From the IMG/VR virus record IMGVR_UViG_3300025810_000112, positions 1-20,977 of that record: 20,977 bases of DNA. One strand, written 5' to 3'. Under the pieces are notes generated by a model. That model searched no databases and was not told the origin of the DNA. It was given only the letters and a program-made list of their open reading frames with translations. The position numbers and the translations under genes were made by a program. This stretch comes from a virus. This document shows positions 12,838 through 20,977 of this stretch, one piece after another. Numbering within the stretch: position 1 is the first letter of the stretch; each line of letters begins with the position of its first letter.

Positions 12838-14586
12838 ATGGCAACAAGAAGAACATTACAAAGACAATTTTTTAGTCCAAGCTATGACCCAAGTGCTTCC
12901 GCTGAAGCAGGAATGTTTGAACAGCAGGCAAGTGGCATGAGTCAGCTTGCTAGTAGTCTTAATCAAATGTCAAACTTTTTCTATAAGGAGATGGAGACAA
13001 GAGCAGTAGAGGAAGGCGAAATGTATGGAGCTGCTAATCCAATCACCCTTGAACAATTAGCTAATGCCAGGAAAACAGGAGAAGATGTTTTAAAGAATTA
13101 TGGATACGGAGCAAAAGGTAGAGCAGCTAGAAGTGCTGCATTAGAAGGTCTGATCTTAGATGTTGAGACCACTGCCTTGCAACAATTTACTGATATAGAT
13201 GTAAAATCAAAACAAGATAAAGTATCTATTGAGGAATATGCAGATAGGCTTGACTCGGCTGTCAATGGTTATACTGACATGATAAAAAAGTTTCCAGAAG
13301 TTCAGACAAAGGTAAAGGCTAGTCTAAGTGTTACTGCTAATGGATATTTAAAAAATTACGCAACAGATGTAGCAAAGATACAAGAGCAAAATGATAAACG
13401 ATTGTATACAGAGGCTGTGTTTACTAGGTATGAAAAATTAGGAGCTGATATATCTGCTGTACTTGATTCTGGTGGTAGCCTAGCTGATTTATATAATAAA
13501 ACAAGACGAGATATATCTGATGCAGCTTACGTCACTAATATATCACCTTCTGTATTTAAAAAAGATTTAGATACTAGTAGAGAAAAATTTACTGATTATT
13601 TATTTAAAGCAGGATTTGATGAGGCATTTAGAAACGATAAAGCAAGTGACGATGCCCTAGCCTTACTTAGTAATAATAAAACTGACAATGAAAGAATAAA
13701 TAAGATATACAATTTTTTACAGGCAGACGAGAAAGAACAATTTATAAAACATTTAATAGATCAAGAAGAACTAAATATAAAAGCCCAAGATGATGAGATT
13801 AAATTATATAATAAACAAAATGATCGAATAGAAAAAGATTTTAATACTGCAATAATACAAGAAAATTACGATGTTGCAGAACAACTACTATCTCAATTAC
13901 CTATAGATAAACAAAACACCTTGCAAACAATCTTAGCAAAACGAGGTCCAGATATACATCCACTTATTTTAAATGAAGAACAAAGAGTAAAGTCTGACGA
14001 CTTATTTTTAAAAGCTACACGAGGATCACTGACATCAAAAGAACTTCTAGATAATAGAGAAAACATTCTTTACGCAGACTACCAAACCCTAGCAAAAGAA
14101 ATTGCTAGAAACGAAGACACTGAATTTAAGAACAAAACAAAATATTTTGAACAATCTTATAAAATTAATTTAGATACAAGAGGACTCACAGAGATAGAAA
14201 AAAATGACAGAGAGTTAGCCAATGAATTGTTAAGAGGTTTGTATGATGATTATCTCAAAGCCAAAGGTCGAGGTGAAGACTTTGATATAAGTGCTGAGAT
14301 AAGAAAAAGAGAAAAGTTACAAATTATTGAGTTTAGAGATAAAGCAAACCAAAACTTATTAGGACAAAAAGATAGGTATCTTAAAGAAATATCTTTCATG
14401 AAATATGGTGGAGAGAGGGAAAATCCAAAAAAAATGTTGTCATTACAGGATGCTTTACAATATATTGAATTCATTACTCAACAAGGGTTGTCAACAGCAG
14501 CAGAAAGGAATAAAAACATTGTACCTGATACTGTTACTAATATAGAAAAAAAATTAAAAAAAATACAAGAAATAGAGAATAAATAA
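12838..14586 (+). CDS. Internal virion (ejection) protein, T7 gp15-like
   Basis: A 582-residue protein directly abutting the previous stop, with GGAGGA as ribosome binding site. The front (MATRRTLQRQFFSPSYDPSA) is followed by almost wholly helical, charged sequence: MSQLASSLNQMSNFFYKEME, then RAVEEGEMYGAANPITLEQL, the usual opening of podovirus gp15-type ejection proteins. After about residue 300 it becomes a Lys/Glu/Asn/Ile-rich series of helices with coiled-coil potential. In T7, gp15 joins gp16 in a tube that spans periplasm and inner membrane during DNA entry. It is shorter than T7 gp15 (747). Assignment is by order and the N-terminal block. Confidence 0.72.
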   Translation: MATRRTLQRQFFSPSYDPSASAEAGMFEQQASGMSQLASSLNQMSNFFYKEMETRAVEEGEMYGAANPITLEQLANARKTGEDVLKNYGYGAKGRAARSAALEGLILDVETTALQQFTDIDVKSKQDKVSIEEYADRLDSAVNGYTDMIKKFPEVQTKVKASLSVTANGYLKNYATDVAKIQEQNDKRLYTEAVFTRYEKLGADISAVLDSGGSLADLYNKTRRDISDAAYVTNISPSVFKKDLDTSREKFTDYLFKAGFDEAFRNDKASDDALALLSNNKTDNERINKIYNFLQADEKEQFIKHLIDQEELNIKAQDDEIKLYNKQNDRIEKDFNTAIIQENYDVAEQLLSQLPIDKQNTLQTILAKRGPDIHPLILNEEQRVKSDDLFLKATRGSLTSKELLDNRENILYADYQTLAKEIARNEDTEFKNKTKYFEQSYKINLDTRGLTEIEKNDRELANELLRGLYDDYLKAKGRGEDFDISAEIRKREKLQIIEFRDKANQNLLGQKDRYLKEISFMKYGGERENPKKMLSLQDALQYIEFITQQGLSTAAERNKNIVPDTVTNIEKKLKKIQEIENK

Positions 14587-14588
14587 TT

Positions 14589-16451
14589 ATGGATGTGTTT
14601 GAAGAAATATTTAAAAGACAAGAGTTTGAAAACAATGGTATAGAGTATGACCTTGAATTAAAGGATGGTGTATTCCAGGCTATTGTAAAAGACCCAGACC
14701 CCTCGTTTCTTGAAAGCATAGGAGAAGGTCTAGAAAGAGTAGCAGGTACTACTGCAAGTATCGGAGCAGGAGCTGTAGGTGCTACGTTAGGTTTCCCTAC
14801 TGATCTAGCTAGTTTATTTGCAAGTATAGGCAAGTCTGTCGGTGCAGAAGATGGTAAGAAACTAGAAACATTTGCGAATACATTTGAGACATTATCTAGA
14901 GAAAATTATGGATCACAGTTTTATAAAGGAATGTTTGATAGTTTTGTTGATGATCTAAGTGTATCAGATCAAAAGAAAGAAGATTTTAAATCTGGCTTTG
15001 TAGCAGGGGAGTTTTTAGGTGTAGGTAATGTAGGCAAAGAAGCTGCCAAGCAAGCTCCTACAGTTGCCAAAAGTATTAAAGAAACATCAGAACAAGTGGG
15101 AGAAGCGGCACAAAAAAGAGTAGATGAGAATCAAGGTTCGATGACTATGTCTAGTATGGGTGTAGGTGAAATGGGTAAGATGGTTGATAAAGGGTTGTCC
15201 AAACTAGCTCCTACAGATTTAAGAATTTCTGGAAGATTTCCTACAGCAGTAAAACCAGAAGCTGACCCTATAGAAAACAAACTTGATATTGGTCTAAATG
15301 AAGTAAAATCAAATAAAAAAATATTTGAGAATAATATAAATCTCATCAAAGATTACCCAAATTTAAAAAAAGATGAAATACAAAAGTCTGCTGATGAAGT
15401 TTCAGAAACTTACATTAATCACCTTAAAGATAACTTACTTTGGCTTTATGATAAAGTTCCAGAGCAAACAAGACAAAGATCGAAATTATGGTATGACGGA
15501 GCAAACAAAGTTACAAAAAATTGGGCAAAAGAATTTGATACGAATGAACAATCAGTTGCAGCTGTTATTGCAGCTTTATCGCCTCAAAAGGATTGGTATA
15601 TGAATGCTAGTCTGGCATATAGAGTATTAGATATAATGAAAAATAAGAAAGATATTATGTTTGACAATACTATGAAGGCGAAAGCAAAAACCATAATACC
15701 ACAGAGATATAGTAAACAATTAACAAATATACTAAATAAAAAATTATCAGACCTAGACTCTACATTAGAAAAATCTATTTGGTTAAGAATTTATGATGAA
15801 ACATACAATGATAGATCGTTTAAAACATTAACTCCAGAAGGAGACTTCGCTGATTTTGTAAAAACTGATAAAGGTGAAAATGCTAAAACAGCATGGAATA
15901 GTTTAAACATGATTTCAAAAGCTATTGATGCATATGAAAGCGGTGGAGATGTTAAGGTTATATCTAAATTAATGGGCAATAAACACAAGGTTAGAAATTT
16001 CTATAATAATATAATCGATCCTAACTCTTCCGCAGGTGATGTTACTATTGACACTCATGCAGTTGCTGCTGCTACATTAAGACCATTATCTGGAAATAGT
16101 ACACCTGTACACCACAATTTTGGAACATCACCAGAAATAAAGAAGAAGCCTAAAGATTTTACAGGAGCTATGAAAAATTCTGCAATCACAGGAGTACAAG
16201 GAAGTTATGGTATTTATGTTGATGCATATAGAAAAGCTGCAAAAGAAAGAGGAGTTTTACCACGAGAAATGCAATCAATTACATGGGAGGCTGTAAGAGG
16301 ATTGTTTCCATCTACATATAAGCAAAAGCAAAACATTGAGGATATAGACAATTTGTGGTATCAATATAGAAATAACAAACTTAACTTAGATGAGGTGAGA
16401 AATGAGATTGAGCGAAAAGCAGGAGGAATCAATCCCCCAGAATGGGAATGA
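14589..16451 (+). CDS. Ejection protein with HhH-GPD (DNA glycosylase)-like domain
   Basis: A 620-residue protein in the ejection-protein block. Residues about 35-85 are Gly/Ala-rich and hydrophobic (RVAGTTASIGAGAVGATLGF), a possible membrane-active segment. Residues about 285-580 match a conserved phage domain (I believe DUF7178, unverified) that to my eye has the HhH-GPD layout of endonuclease III: helix VIAALSPQKDWYMNASLAYR (326-345), beside LIAVLLSAQATDVSVNKATA in E. coli Nth; then HKVRNFYNNI with Lys467; then VTIDTHAVAAATLRPL with Asp488. Nth has catalytic Lys120 and Asp138 in a similar RKTAN...VDTHIFRV arrangement. The Lys-Asp distance is 21 here against 18. It later contains REMQSITWEAVRGLF. 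Domain identity is moderately sure; enzymatic activity and delivery into the cell are inference. It starts three bases after the previous stop with a weak binding site. Confidence 0.65.
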   Translation: MDVFEEIFKRQEFENNGIEYDLELKDGVFQAIVKDPDPSFLESIGEGLERVAGTTASIGAGAVGATLGFPTDLASLFASIGKSVGAEDGKKLETFANTFETLSRENYGSQFYKGMFDSFVDDLSVSDQKKEDFKSGFVAGEFLGVGNVGKEAAKQAPTVAKSIKETSEQVGEAAQKRVDENQGSMTMSSMGVGEMGKMVDKGLSKLAPTDLRISGRFPTAVKPEADPIENKLDIGLNEVKSNKKIFENNINLIKDYPNLKKDEIQKSADEVSETYINHLKDNLLWLYDKVPEQTRQRSKLWYDGANKVTKNWAKEFDTNEQSVAAVIAALSPQKDWYMNASLAYRVLDIMKNKKDIMFDNTMKAKAKTIIPQRYSKQLTNILNKKLSDLDSTLEKSIWLRIYDETYNDRSFKTLTPEGDFADFVKTDKGENAKTAWNSLNMISKAIDAYESGGDVKVISKLMGNKHKVRNFYNNIIDPNSSAGDVTIDTHAVAAATLRPLSGNSTPVHHNFGTSPEIKKKPKDFTGAMKNSAITGVQGSYGIYVDAYRKAAKERGVLPREMQSITWEAVRGLFPSTYKQKQNIEDIDNLWYQYRNNKLNLDEVRNEIERKAGGINPPEWE

Positions 16452-16596
16452 TAATGATGCAAAAAAACTTATGAAAAAGTTAAATTTAGCTTATACAAGA
16501 GAAAATTATTTAGACCTAATGTATCTAGGAGATGTGCCAGAAAAATTATCAGCAGAAGAAGAGTTAGAATTGCCATTAGAATTTCAAAAAAAATAG
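16402..16596 (+). CDS. Small conserved phage protein (64 aa)
   Basis: A 64-residue protein whose ATG lies 50 bases inside the end of the preceding gene, behind GAGGTGA (16392-16398). The C-terminal half, TRENYLDLMYLGDVPEKLSA followed by EEELELPLEF, follows a pattern I know from small phage proteins in the ejection/tail region ('R..Yi.lay.g..P..w..E.EaelP..'), function unknown. Acidic C-terminal end. It ends seven bases before the next gene. Confidence 0.68.
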   Translation: MRLSEKQEESIPQNGNDNDAKKLMKKLNLAYTRENYLDLMYLGDVPEKLSAEEELELPLEFQKK

Positions 16597-16603
16597 GTAA
16601 GTA

Positions 16604-19444
16604 ATGTTTAAAAAATTTATAAAATTTACTGAAGAGGCTGAGAAAAAAGTATATGGAAAAGATATTCCAGATGATAAAGATATTGTTCAGCAAGAAGGTA
16701 AAATAATAATTAAAAGAACTTCTGAAGCAGAAGCTGCCGAAATGTCAGAGGCATTTAACAAAGTATTTAAAAATTCTACTACTATTGATGGAAGAGAAGT
16801 ATTAGAAAATCTTGACGCAATGGAAATACCAACCACTTTTACAGGTGATTATTTAAATATAATAAAACAAAAAAATAAAAAACTATTTGATTATTTAAAA
16901 AGAGGTAAGGTTACTACAGCAGACATGATTCGGTATGCTGAGCAATTAGGAGAAAGACAAATTATTAGAAAGCTCATTAAACTTGAGCCAGGAGAATTAG
17001 TAAAAGCAGATGATATTTTTGCAGGTATGTTAGTGGTGCATAAGAATCTAAGAAAAATTGAAAAGAATTACAAAAAAATAGATAGTCTTAGTGACACAGA
17101 TGTAGAAGTAAAAAAATTAAATGAAGAGATTGGTTTCCTATCATCTATAAACAAAAACATAGGACTAAATATTAAAGCTGTTAGATCAGAATTTGGTCGA
17201 GGCTTGAGAGACCCTTTAGGTGGTAATGTAATAGAACGTGTTGTATTTCAAGAGACTCCGTCTAAAGGTGCAAGTATTCCTGTAATAAAAAGAGCGGCTA
17301 AATCATACCTTGCGTTACCTGCAAATAATAGAAGTAACTTTTTAGCAAAAGATGGATGGCTTGCAAAAACAAATAGAGTTGTACAAGAGATATATATAAA
17401 TGCTCTTCTATCATCTCCTGTTACACACATGGTAAATATAGCAGGTAATGCTGCGTTTCAATTCAAATCTCTTTTTGATACAGGAATAGCAGGAACAGTA
17501 GGTTCTATTCGAGTTGGAGCTAAAAAATTATTAGGTCAAGAATTTGATGAATATGATCGAGTTATGGTAGGAGAAGCTGCTGCCGAATTATTTGGTGGTC
17601 TGATGTCACAAGGAAATGCTCTAGCTTTGATGAGTAAAACTTTTATTAAAGGAGAAGCCCCAGACTTGTTAACAAAAACAGAATTAGAAGAAATGAGAGC
17701 AATAGGTAAAGAAAGAAGTGTTGGAGGTATAATTAAACAATTTAAAGAGGGAGATCATGTAGGCTCTTTCTTGAGTGCTATTGGTTCTGCTAACAGTATA
17801 CCTGGGCGATTACTAGCGACAGGCGATGAATATTTTAAAGTAACTTCTAGAGGAAGGTACATATACAAAGAGGCTTATAAAGAAGCTATGACCAACTATC
17901 AAATTACAAGAAATGCTGACAATGGATCAGCAGAAGAAGCTATGAAATCTTTTAAAGAAACGTTAATTGATAGAATAGAAAATCCAACTGAAGCCACAAT
18001 AGAAGGCTCAAAACAATTTGCAAAAAAAATGACTTTTCAACAAGAGTTAGGAAATAGTTTGCCAGAGAAAGGTGTAAAGGCTTTGATGGAAATTAGTCCT
18101 TTAATGAGGTATCTAATACCATTTGTTAGAACACCTACCAACATAATTAAAGAGGCACTAGGCTCAACCTTAAATGCAGTAAACCCAAAATTTTATCAAC
18201 AACTCAGAAATGCTTCTGGCAGAGAGTTCGATCAGTTAGTAGGTAAACTTGTGGTCGGTAATGGTATAGCTGCTACTATGGTTGGTTATTCATTAGGATT
18301 AATGGGAGATGACATCAAAATTACAGGAGCAGGACCTTCAGCTAAAGGAGCAAAAAAATATTGGGATGCAGCTGGTATACCTCAGTATAGTATTGGTATA
18401 AAACAAGAAGATGGAACGTATGAGTGGACAAGCTATTCTCGTTTTGATCCTATATCTGGTATTCTAGCTATGTCTGCTGATACTGCGTACTACATACAAA
18501 ACGAAGATAATCCAGATGCAATACAAGGAATCATGAATGCACTTACTGTAAGTATCACTAACTACGCAGGTCAACTTCCTTTTTTACAAGGAGTTTCTGA
18601 TTTAACAAGAATGTTTGGTGACATACAATCCGACCCTATGAGAAGTAAAGATGCGTTACTAAAATTTTTAGGTCAAAAAACAGGTAATGTTGTAACTTCG
18701 CTTGGTAGGGTGGCAGGACCTGCGTCTGGTGTATTCCAAGATTATCTTGCAGAATATTCTGGTTTACCAATTCCTCCGAGTAGTTCTTCATATACAGCTA
18801 CACTTGAGAGAGTTCAAGACCCTACATTAAATGAAGTTTATAAATTAGAAGACTTAGAAGTACAAAGACAATTACCTTCTTTTATGCGAGGGTTTTATAT
18901 TGCATTGCAACAAGCTAAGTCTCGTAACCCAAGATTTAGTAAAGACCTATTACCTAAACTTAATTTTTGGGGAGAAGAACTTAAACAAACAGAAGGCAGA
19001 TGGGATGAATATTTTAATCCATTTAAAAGAACAACGAGTAGAGGTGAAAGTCCGTTAGAAAAAGAGCTTATTAATTTAGCTAATAAAACAGGTAATGCTT
19101 TTGCAAATCATCCAAGAGCTTTTCTTGCAGGAAAACAACGAGTAGAACTATCAGCTCCGCTATACAATACCTATGTTAAAAATATAAATACTATTGATGA
19201 TAGAGGTAGATTGCCAGATGATCCTGGATATAACTTTGAGTCTTCGTTAGTAAGAAAGTTGGAAAGTATTGTAAGAGGTGATGGAAGAATAGGACGAACA
19301 TACCAAGAAACAAGAGACCCAGGAGATAGATATAGTATTCTCAATGCTGTTCTGACAAGTAAAAGAAAACAGGCAAGAGATAAATTGTACGAAGGCACAG
19401 ACCTTGAGACACAAAAATTGAACTTTTATTTAGGCAGAGAATAG
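16604..19444 (+). CDS. Large ejection/virion protein with LPD38-like domain
   Basis: A 946-residue protein in the place of T7 gp16 (1318). The N-terminal 200 residues are charged helices. INALLSSPVTHMVNIAGNAA (from about 265) is a segment typical of giant polyvalent and internal virion proteins. ISPLMRYLIPFVRTPTNIIK (from about 497), GNGIAATMVGYSLGLMG (about 553-569, hydrophobic) and TSYSRFDPISGILAMSADTA (from about 610) fit the LPD38 family (large polyvalent protein-associated domain 38). No lytic transglycosylase signature (catalytic Glu in an ESxxxPxA-type block) is seen, whereas T7 gp16 has one at its N-terminus. The likely role is formation of the DNA-entry conduit (inference). Ribosome binding site weak (AGGTAAG). 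Confidence 0.75.
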   Translation: MFKKFIKFTEEAEKKVYGKDIPDDKDIVQQEGKIIIKRTSEAEAAEMSEAFNKVFKNSTTIDGREVLENLDAMEIPTTFTGDYLNIIKQKNKKLFDYLKRGKVTTADMIRYAEQLGERQIIRKLIKLEPGELVKADDIFAGMLVVHKNLRKIEKNYKKIDSLSDTDVEVKKLNEEIGFLSSINKNIGLNIKAVRSEFGRGLRDPLGGNVIERVVFQETPSKGASIPVIKRAAKSYLALPANNRSNFLAKDGWLAKTNRVVQEIYINALLSSPVTHMVNIAGNAAFQFKSLFDTGIAGTVGSIRVGAKKLLGQEFDEYDRVMVGEAAAELFGGLMSQGNALALMSKTFIKGEAPDLLTKTELEEMRAIGKERSVGGIIKQFKEGDHVGSFLSAIGSANSIPGRLLATGDEYFKVTSRGRYIYKEAYKEAMTNYQITRNADNGSAEEAMKSFKETLIDRIENPTEATIEGSKQFAKKMTFQQELGNSLPEKGVKALMEISPLMRYLIPFVRTPTNIIKEALGSTLNAVNPKFYQQLRNASGREFDQLVGKLVVGNGIAATMVGYSLGLMGDDIKITGAGPSAKGAKKYWDAAGIPQYSIGIKQEDGTYEWTSYSRFDPISGILAMSADTAYYIQNEDNPDAIQGIMNALTVSITNYAGQLPFLQGVSDLTRMFGDIQSDPMRSKDALLKFLGQKTGNVVTSLGRVAGPASGVFQDYLAEYSGLPIPPSSSSYTATLERVQDPTLNEVYKLEDLEVQRQLPSFMRGFYIALQQAKSRNPRFSKDLLPKLNFWGEELKQTEGRWDEYFNPFKRTTSRGESPLEKELINLANKTGNAFANHPRAFLAGKQRVELSAPLYNTYVKNINTIDDRGRLPDDPGYNFESSLVRKLESIVRGDGRIGRTYQETRDPGDRYSILNAVLTSKRKQARDKLYEGTDLETQKLNFYLGRE

Positions 19445-19468
19445 TGTATAAATTATATAGGAGTTTTT

Positions 19469-20695
19469 ATGGCAACCTTCGACATTAACGACACCACCAG
19501 ACGTGTCCAATATACAACCAATGGCTCACAAACACAGTTCGCTTTTAGTTTCCAGATCAATGCCGACAGTGAATTAAAGGTCATACTCGGTGAGACTACA
19601 CTAACACTATCTGCAAACTACACAGTAACAATAGCCACTAACGGAACAGGTACAGTTGACTTTTCTTCAGCTCCTACTACAGGACAGAAACTAACCATCT
19701 TAGCTAACAAACCTTTATCGAGGGAGAGTGTGTATTCTACAGGAGCTTCGTTTACAGCAGCAGCACTAGAGACAGATTTCGATAATACCATTATGGTCCT
19801 TCAGCAATTTGAAGAAAAAATCGATCGTACCTTACAGTTACCAGAGTTTGTTACAGGTTCAACTCCGCCAAGTTTAATAGTTCCTTATAACGATACTGCC
19901 TCGGATAACTCTAATAAAGTAATTGGATACAATACAGCTGGAACTGCTTTAACATTATTAAGTAAGGGTGTCACGTCAGTAAGTGTTACTACGAATACCT
20001 TATCACCAGGATCGAGTGCGACAGGCGCTGCTAGTATCACTGGAGATGCATTGAGTCTAACATTGGGAATACCAACAGGAGCAACAGGATCTGGTATAGC
20101 TACACTTGCGGATGATACATCTCCACAATTAGGGGCTAATTTAGATTTAGTTACATTTGATATTGTTACCACAAGTAATCGAGACCTTGAATTAGCACCA
20201 AATGGAACAGGCCATGTAACAGTAAAAGGTAATACAAATTCTGGTGCAATACAATTTAACTGCGAGAGTAATTCACATGGACAAATAGTAAAAGCACAGC
20301 CTCATAGTGCAGGAGTAACAAATGAATTGACTCTGCCTCCAGGCGGCAATCAAGAACTTGTAGGTGCCACTGCTACACAAACTCTTACTAACAAAACAAT
20401 TAATGTTTCACAATTAACAGGCACATATACAACCGCACAAGTTTCCAAAACAGAAACAGCTACAATATCTACTAGCAAAACATTAGACTTTGATGCTAAT
20501 CAAAACTTTATTCTTACTCTAGGAAGTGGTGCAAATACTTTGACCAATCCTACAACTGAAGCAGGTAATGTAGGGCAAACAGGTGTAATGATATTTATAC
20601 AGCCAAGTAGTGGTAGTGCAGGAACAGTAAGTTTAGGCACAGATTATGAAACACCAGCAGCACAGATTATGAAACACCAGCAGCAGGAGGATTAA
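19469..20695 (+). CDS. Tail fibre protein (T7 gp17-like N-terminus), C-terminus frameshifted
   Basis: A 408-residue product as read. Residues about 3-125 match the T7-type fibre anchoring domain: DTTRRVQYTTNGSQTQFAFS, then a repeated strand pattern, KLTILANKPLSRESVYSTGA and ALETDFDNTIMVLQQFEEKI. The middle (LGANLDLVTFDIVTTSNRDL, NGTGHVTVKGNTNSGAIQFN, SNSHGQIVKAQPHSAGVTNE, QTLTNKTINV) is typical of marine phage fibres. A 23-bp tandem duplication at 20638-20683 shifts the frame so the protein ends ...AAQIMKHQQQED. Removing one copy would give a 433-residue protein ending at 20793 in PYIIKADNSILLGSPQLAFG, a natural fibre end. AGGAG at 19459-19463 precedes the ATG. Confidence 0.9.
   Translation: MATFDINDTTRRVQYTTNGSQTQFAFSFQINADSELKVILGETTLTLSANYTVTIATNGTGTVDFSSAPTTGQKLTILANKPLSRESVYSTGASFTAAALETDFDNTIMVLQQFEEKIDRTLQLPEFVTGSTPPSLIVPYNDTASDNSNKVIGYNTAGTALTLLSKGVTSVSVTTNTLSPGSSATGAASITGDALSLTLGIPTGATGSGIATLADDTSPQLGANLDLVTFDIVTTSNRDLELAPNGTGHVTVKGNTNSGAIQFNCESNSHGQIVKAQPHSAGVTNELTLPPGGNQELVGATATQTLTNKTINVSQLTGTYTTAQVSKTETATISTSKTLDFDANQNFILTLGSGANTLTNPTTEAGNVGQTGVMIFIQPSSGSAGTVSLGTDYETPAAQIMKHQQQED
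20638..20683 (+). repeat. 23-bp perfect tandem duplication in fibre gene
   Basis: Two adjacent identical 23-base units (20638-20660 and 20661-20683), each beginning CACAGATTATG and ending ACCAGCAG. Because 23 is not a multiple of three, the second copy shifts the fibre frame and leads to TAA at 20693-20695. The sequence after copy 2 continues the ancestral frame (GGA GGA TTA ACT). Confidence 0.97.
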
Positions 20696-20793
20696 CTTTA
20701 AGTTCAACTAATAGTGCATACGATGTCGTACCTTATATAATAAAAGCTGACAACTCTATATTACTAGGTAGTCCTCAACTTGCATTTGGATAG
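20684..20793 (+). pseudogene. Detached C-terminal end of the tail fibre
   Basis: In the frame that continues from copy 2 of the repeat, the sequence reads GGLTLSSTNSAYDVVPYIIK then ADNSILLGSPQLAFG and stops at TAG 20791-20793. This closes the fibre frame perfectly if one repeat copy is removed. In the window as given it is out of frame with the fibre and has no start codon of its own; a TGA at 20647 blocks the frame upstream. Confidence 0.85.
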
Positions 20794-20796
20794 AAT

Positions 20797-20977
20797 ATGT
20801 TTAGTAACGAATTATGGCAAAAATCTGGAGTTAGCACATACTCTATAGACCAATCAATTAGATTTAATGATGATGATTCTGCTTATATGCAAAGAACTCA
20901 TGGTGCTGGTGGTAATGTAGATAAATGGTCATTAAGTTTTTGGCTTAAAAGAAGTACATTAGGTACAGAACAATATG
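20797..20977 (+). CDS. LamG / concanavalin-like tail protein, N-terminal part
   Basis: A frame open from ATG 20797 to the window edge (60 residues). The start MFSNELWQKSGVSTYSIDQS leads into SIRFNDDDSAYMQRT and KWSLSFWLKRSTLGTEQY, a pattern seen at the front of phage tail proteins with LamG-like jelly-roll domains ('S.rFn..dsayL.rT......tWt.s.WvKRs.lg..q'). Such domains bind carbohydrate, so this is probably a receptor-binding or adhesin subunit acting with the fibre. No good ribosome binding site is visible; it starts three bases after the ancestral fibre stop, suggesting coupling in the unshifted gene. Confidence 0.68.
   Translation, partial: MFSNELWQKSGVSTYSIDQSIRFNDDDSAYMQRTHGAGGNVDKWSLSFWLKRSTLGTEQY

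Noticed and set aside
15373-15603. 76-codon ORF inside the HhH-GPD-like gene
   Set aside because: Lys/Leu/Ile-rich product of AT-rich shadow type, no ribosome binding site, and overlaps a conserved domain.

Overview
The window is a late-gene segment of a tailed bacteriophage. All recognisable genes lie on the + strand and are packed with 1-14 base overlaps (ATGA and TAATG junctions), mostly behind good AAGGAG-type ribosome binding sites. The gene order TerS - (DNA methyltransferase) - TerL - T7-type portal - scaffold - major capsid - tail tubular A - tail nozzle - three or four ejection proteins - T7-type fibre is that of a short-tailed (podovirus-type) phage. AT-rich composition, DUF6321-type and LPD38-type proteins, and fibre sequences typical of marine phages suggest a marine phage of an AT-rich, probably alphaproteobacterial host. 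That host assignment is inference; no host marker is present.

Layout. 1-3512: a small protein with an SSB-like C-terminal tip, small terminase, a free-standing integrase arm-type DNA-binding domain, a 36-residue coiled-coil ORF, a C5-cytosine methyltransferase that contains a second long ORF in another frame, and large terminase. 3509-5194: a small membrane protein, a GNAT-like protein and four very small, mostly basic proteins. 5194-9339: portal, a Bbp19-like protein, scaffold, a 304-base non-coding or leader region, major capsid and a probable decoration protein, closed by a strong UUCG-loop terminator at 9350-9375. 9390-19444: tail tubular A, nozzle, and ejection (internal virion) proteins, one of which carries a DNA-glycosylase-like (HhH-GPD) domain. 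19469-20977: a T7-type tail fibre whose C-terminus is frameshifted by a 23-bp tandem duplication, and the start of a LamG-like adhesin.

How it works together. TerS and TerL drive DNA through the portal into a shell built by scaffold and capsid protein. Tubular A and nozzle close the tail, ejection proteins leave with the DNA, and the fibre plus LamG-like protein would bind the cell. Capsid expression appears to have its own sigma70-like promoter (8020-8048), a structured 5' leader (8058-8132), and a terminator after the decoration gene, which would give capsid and decoration mRNA in excess over the tail genes.

Most worth following up: (1) the 252-aa ORF nested in the methyltransferase with its own ribosome binding site; (2) the promoter plus three-way-junction RNA ahead of the capsid gene; (3) the frame-disrupting 23-bp duplication at the end of the tail fibre; (4) the HhH-GPD-like domain with a Lys/Asp pair inside an ejection protein; (5) the stand-alone integrase arm domain. 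No tRNA, CRISPR array, insertion sequence, complete integrase, polymerase or lysis gene was seen.
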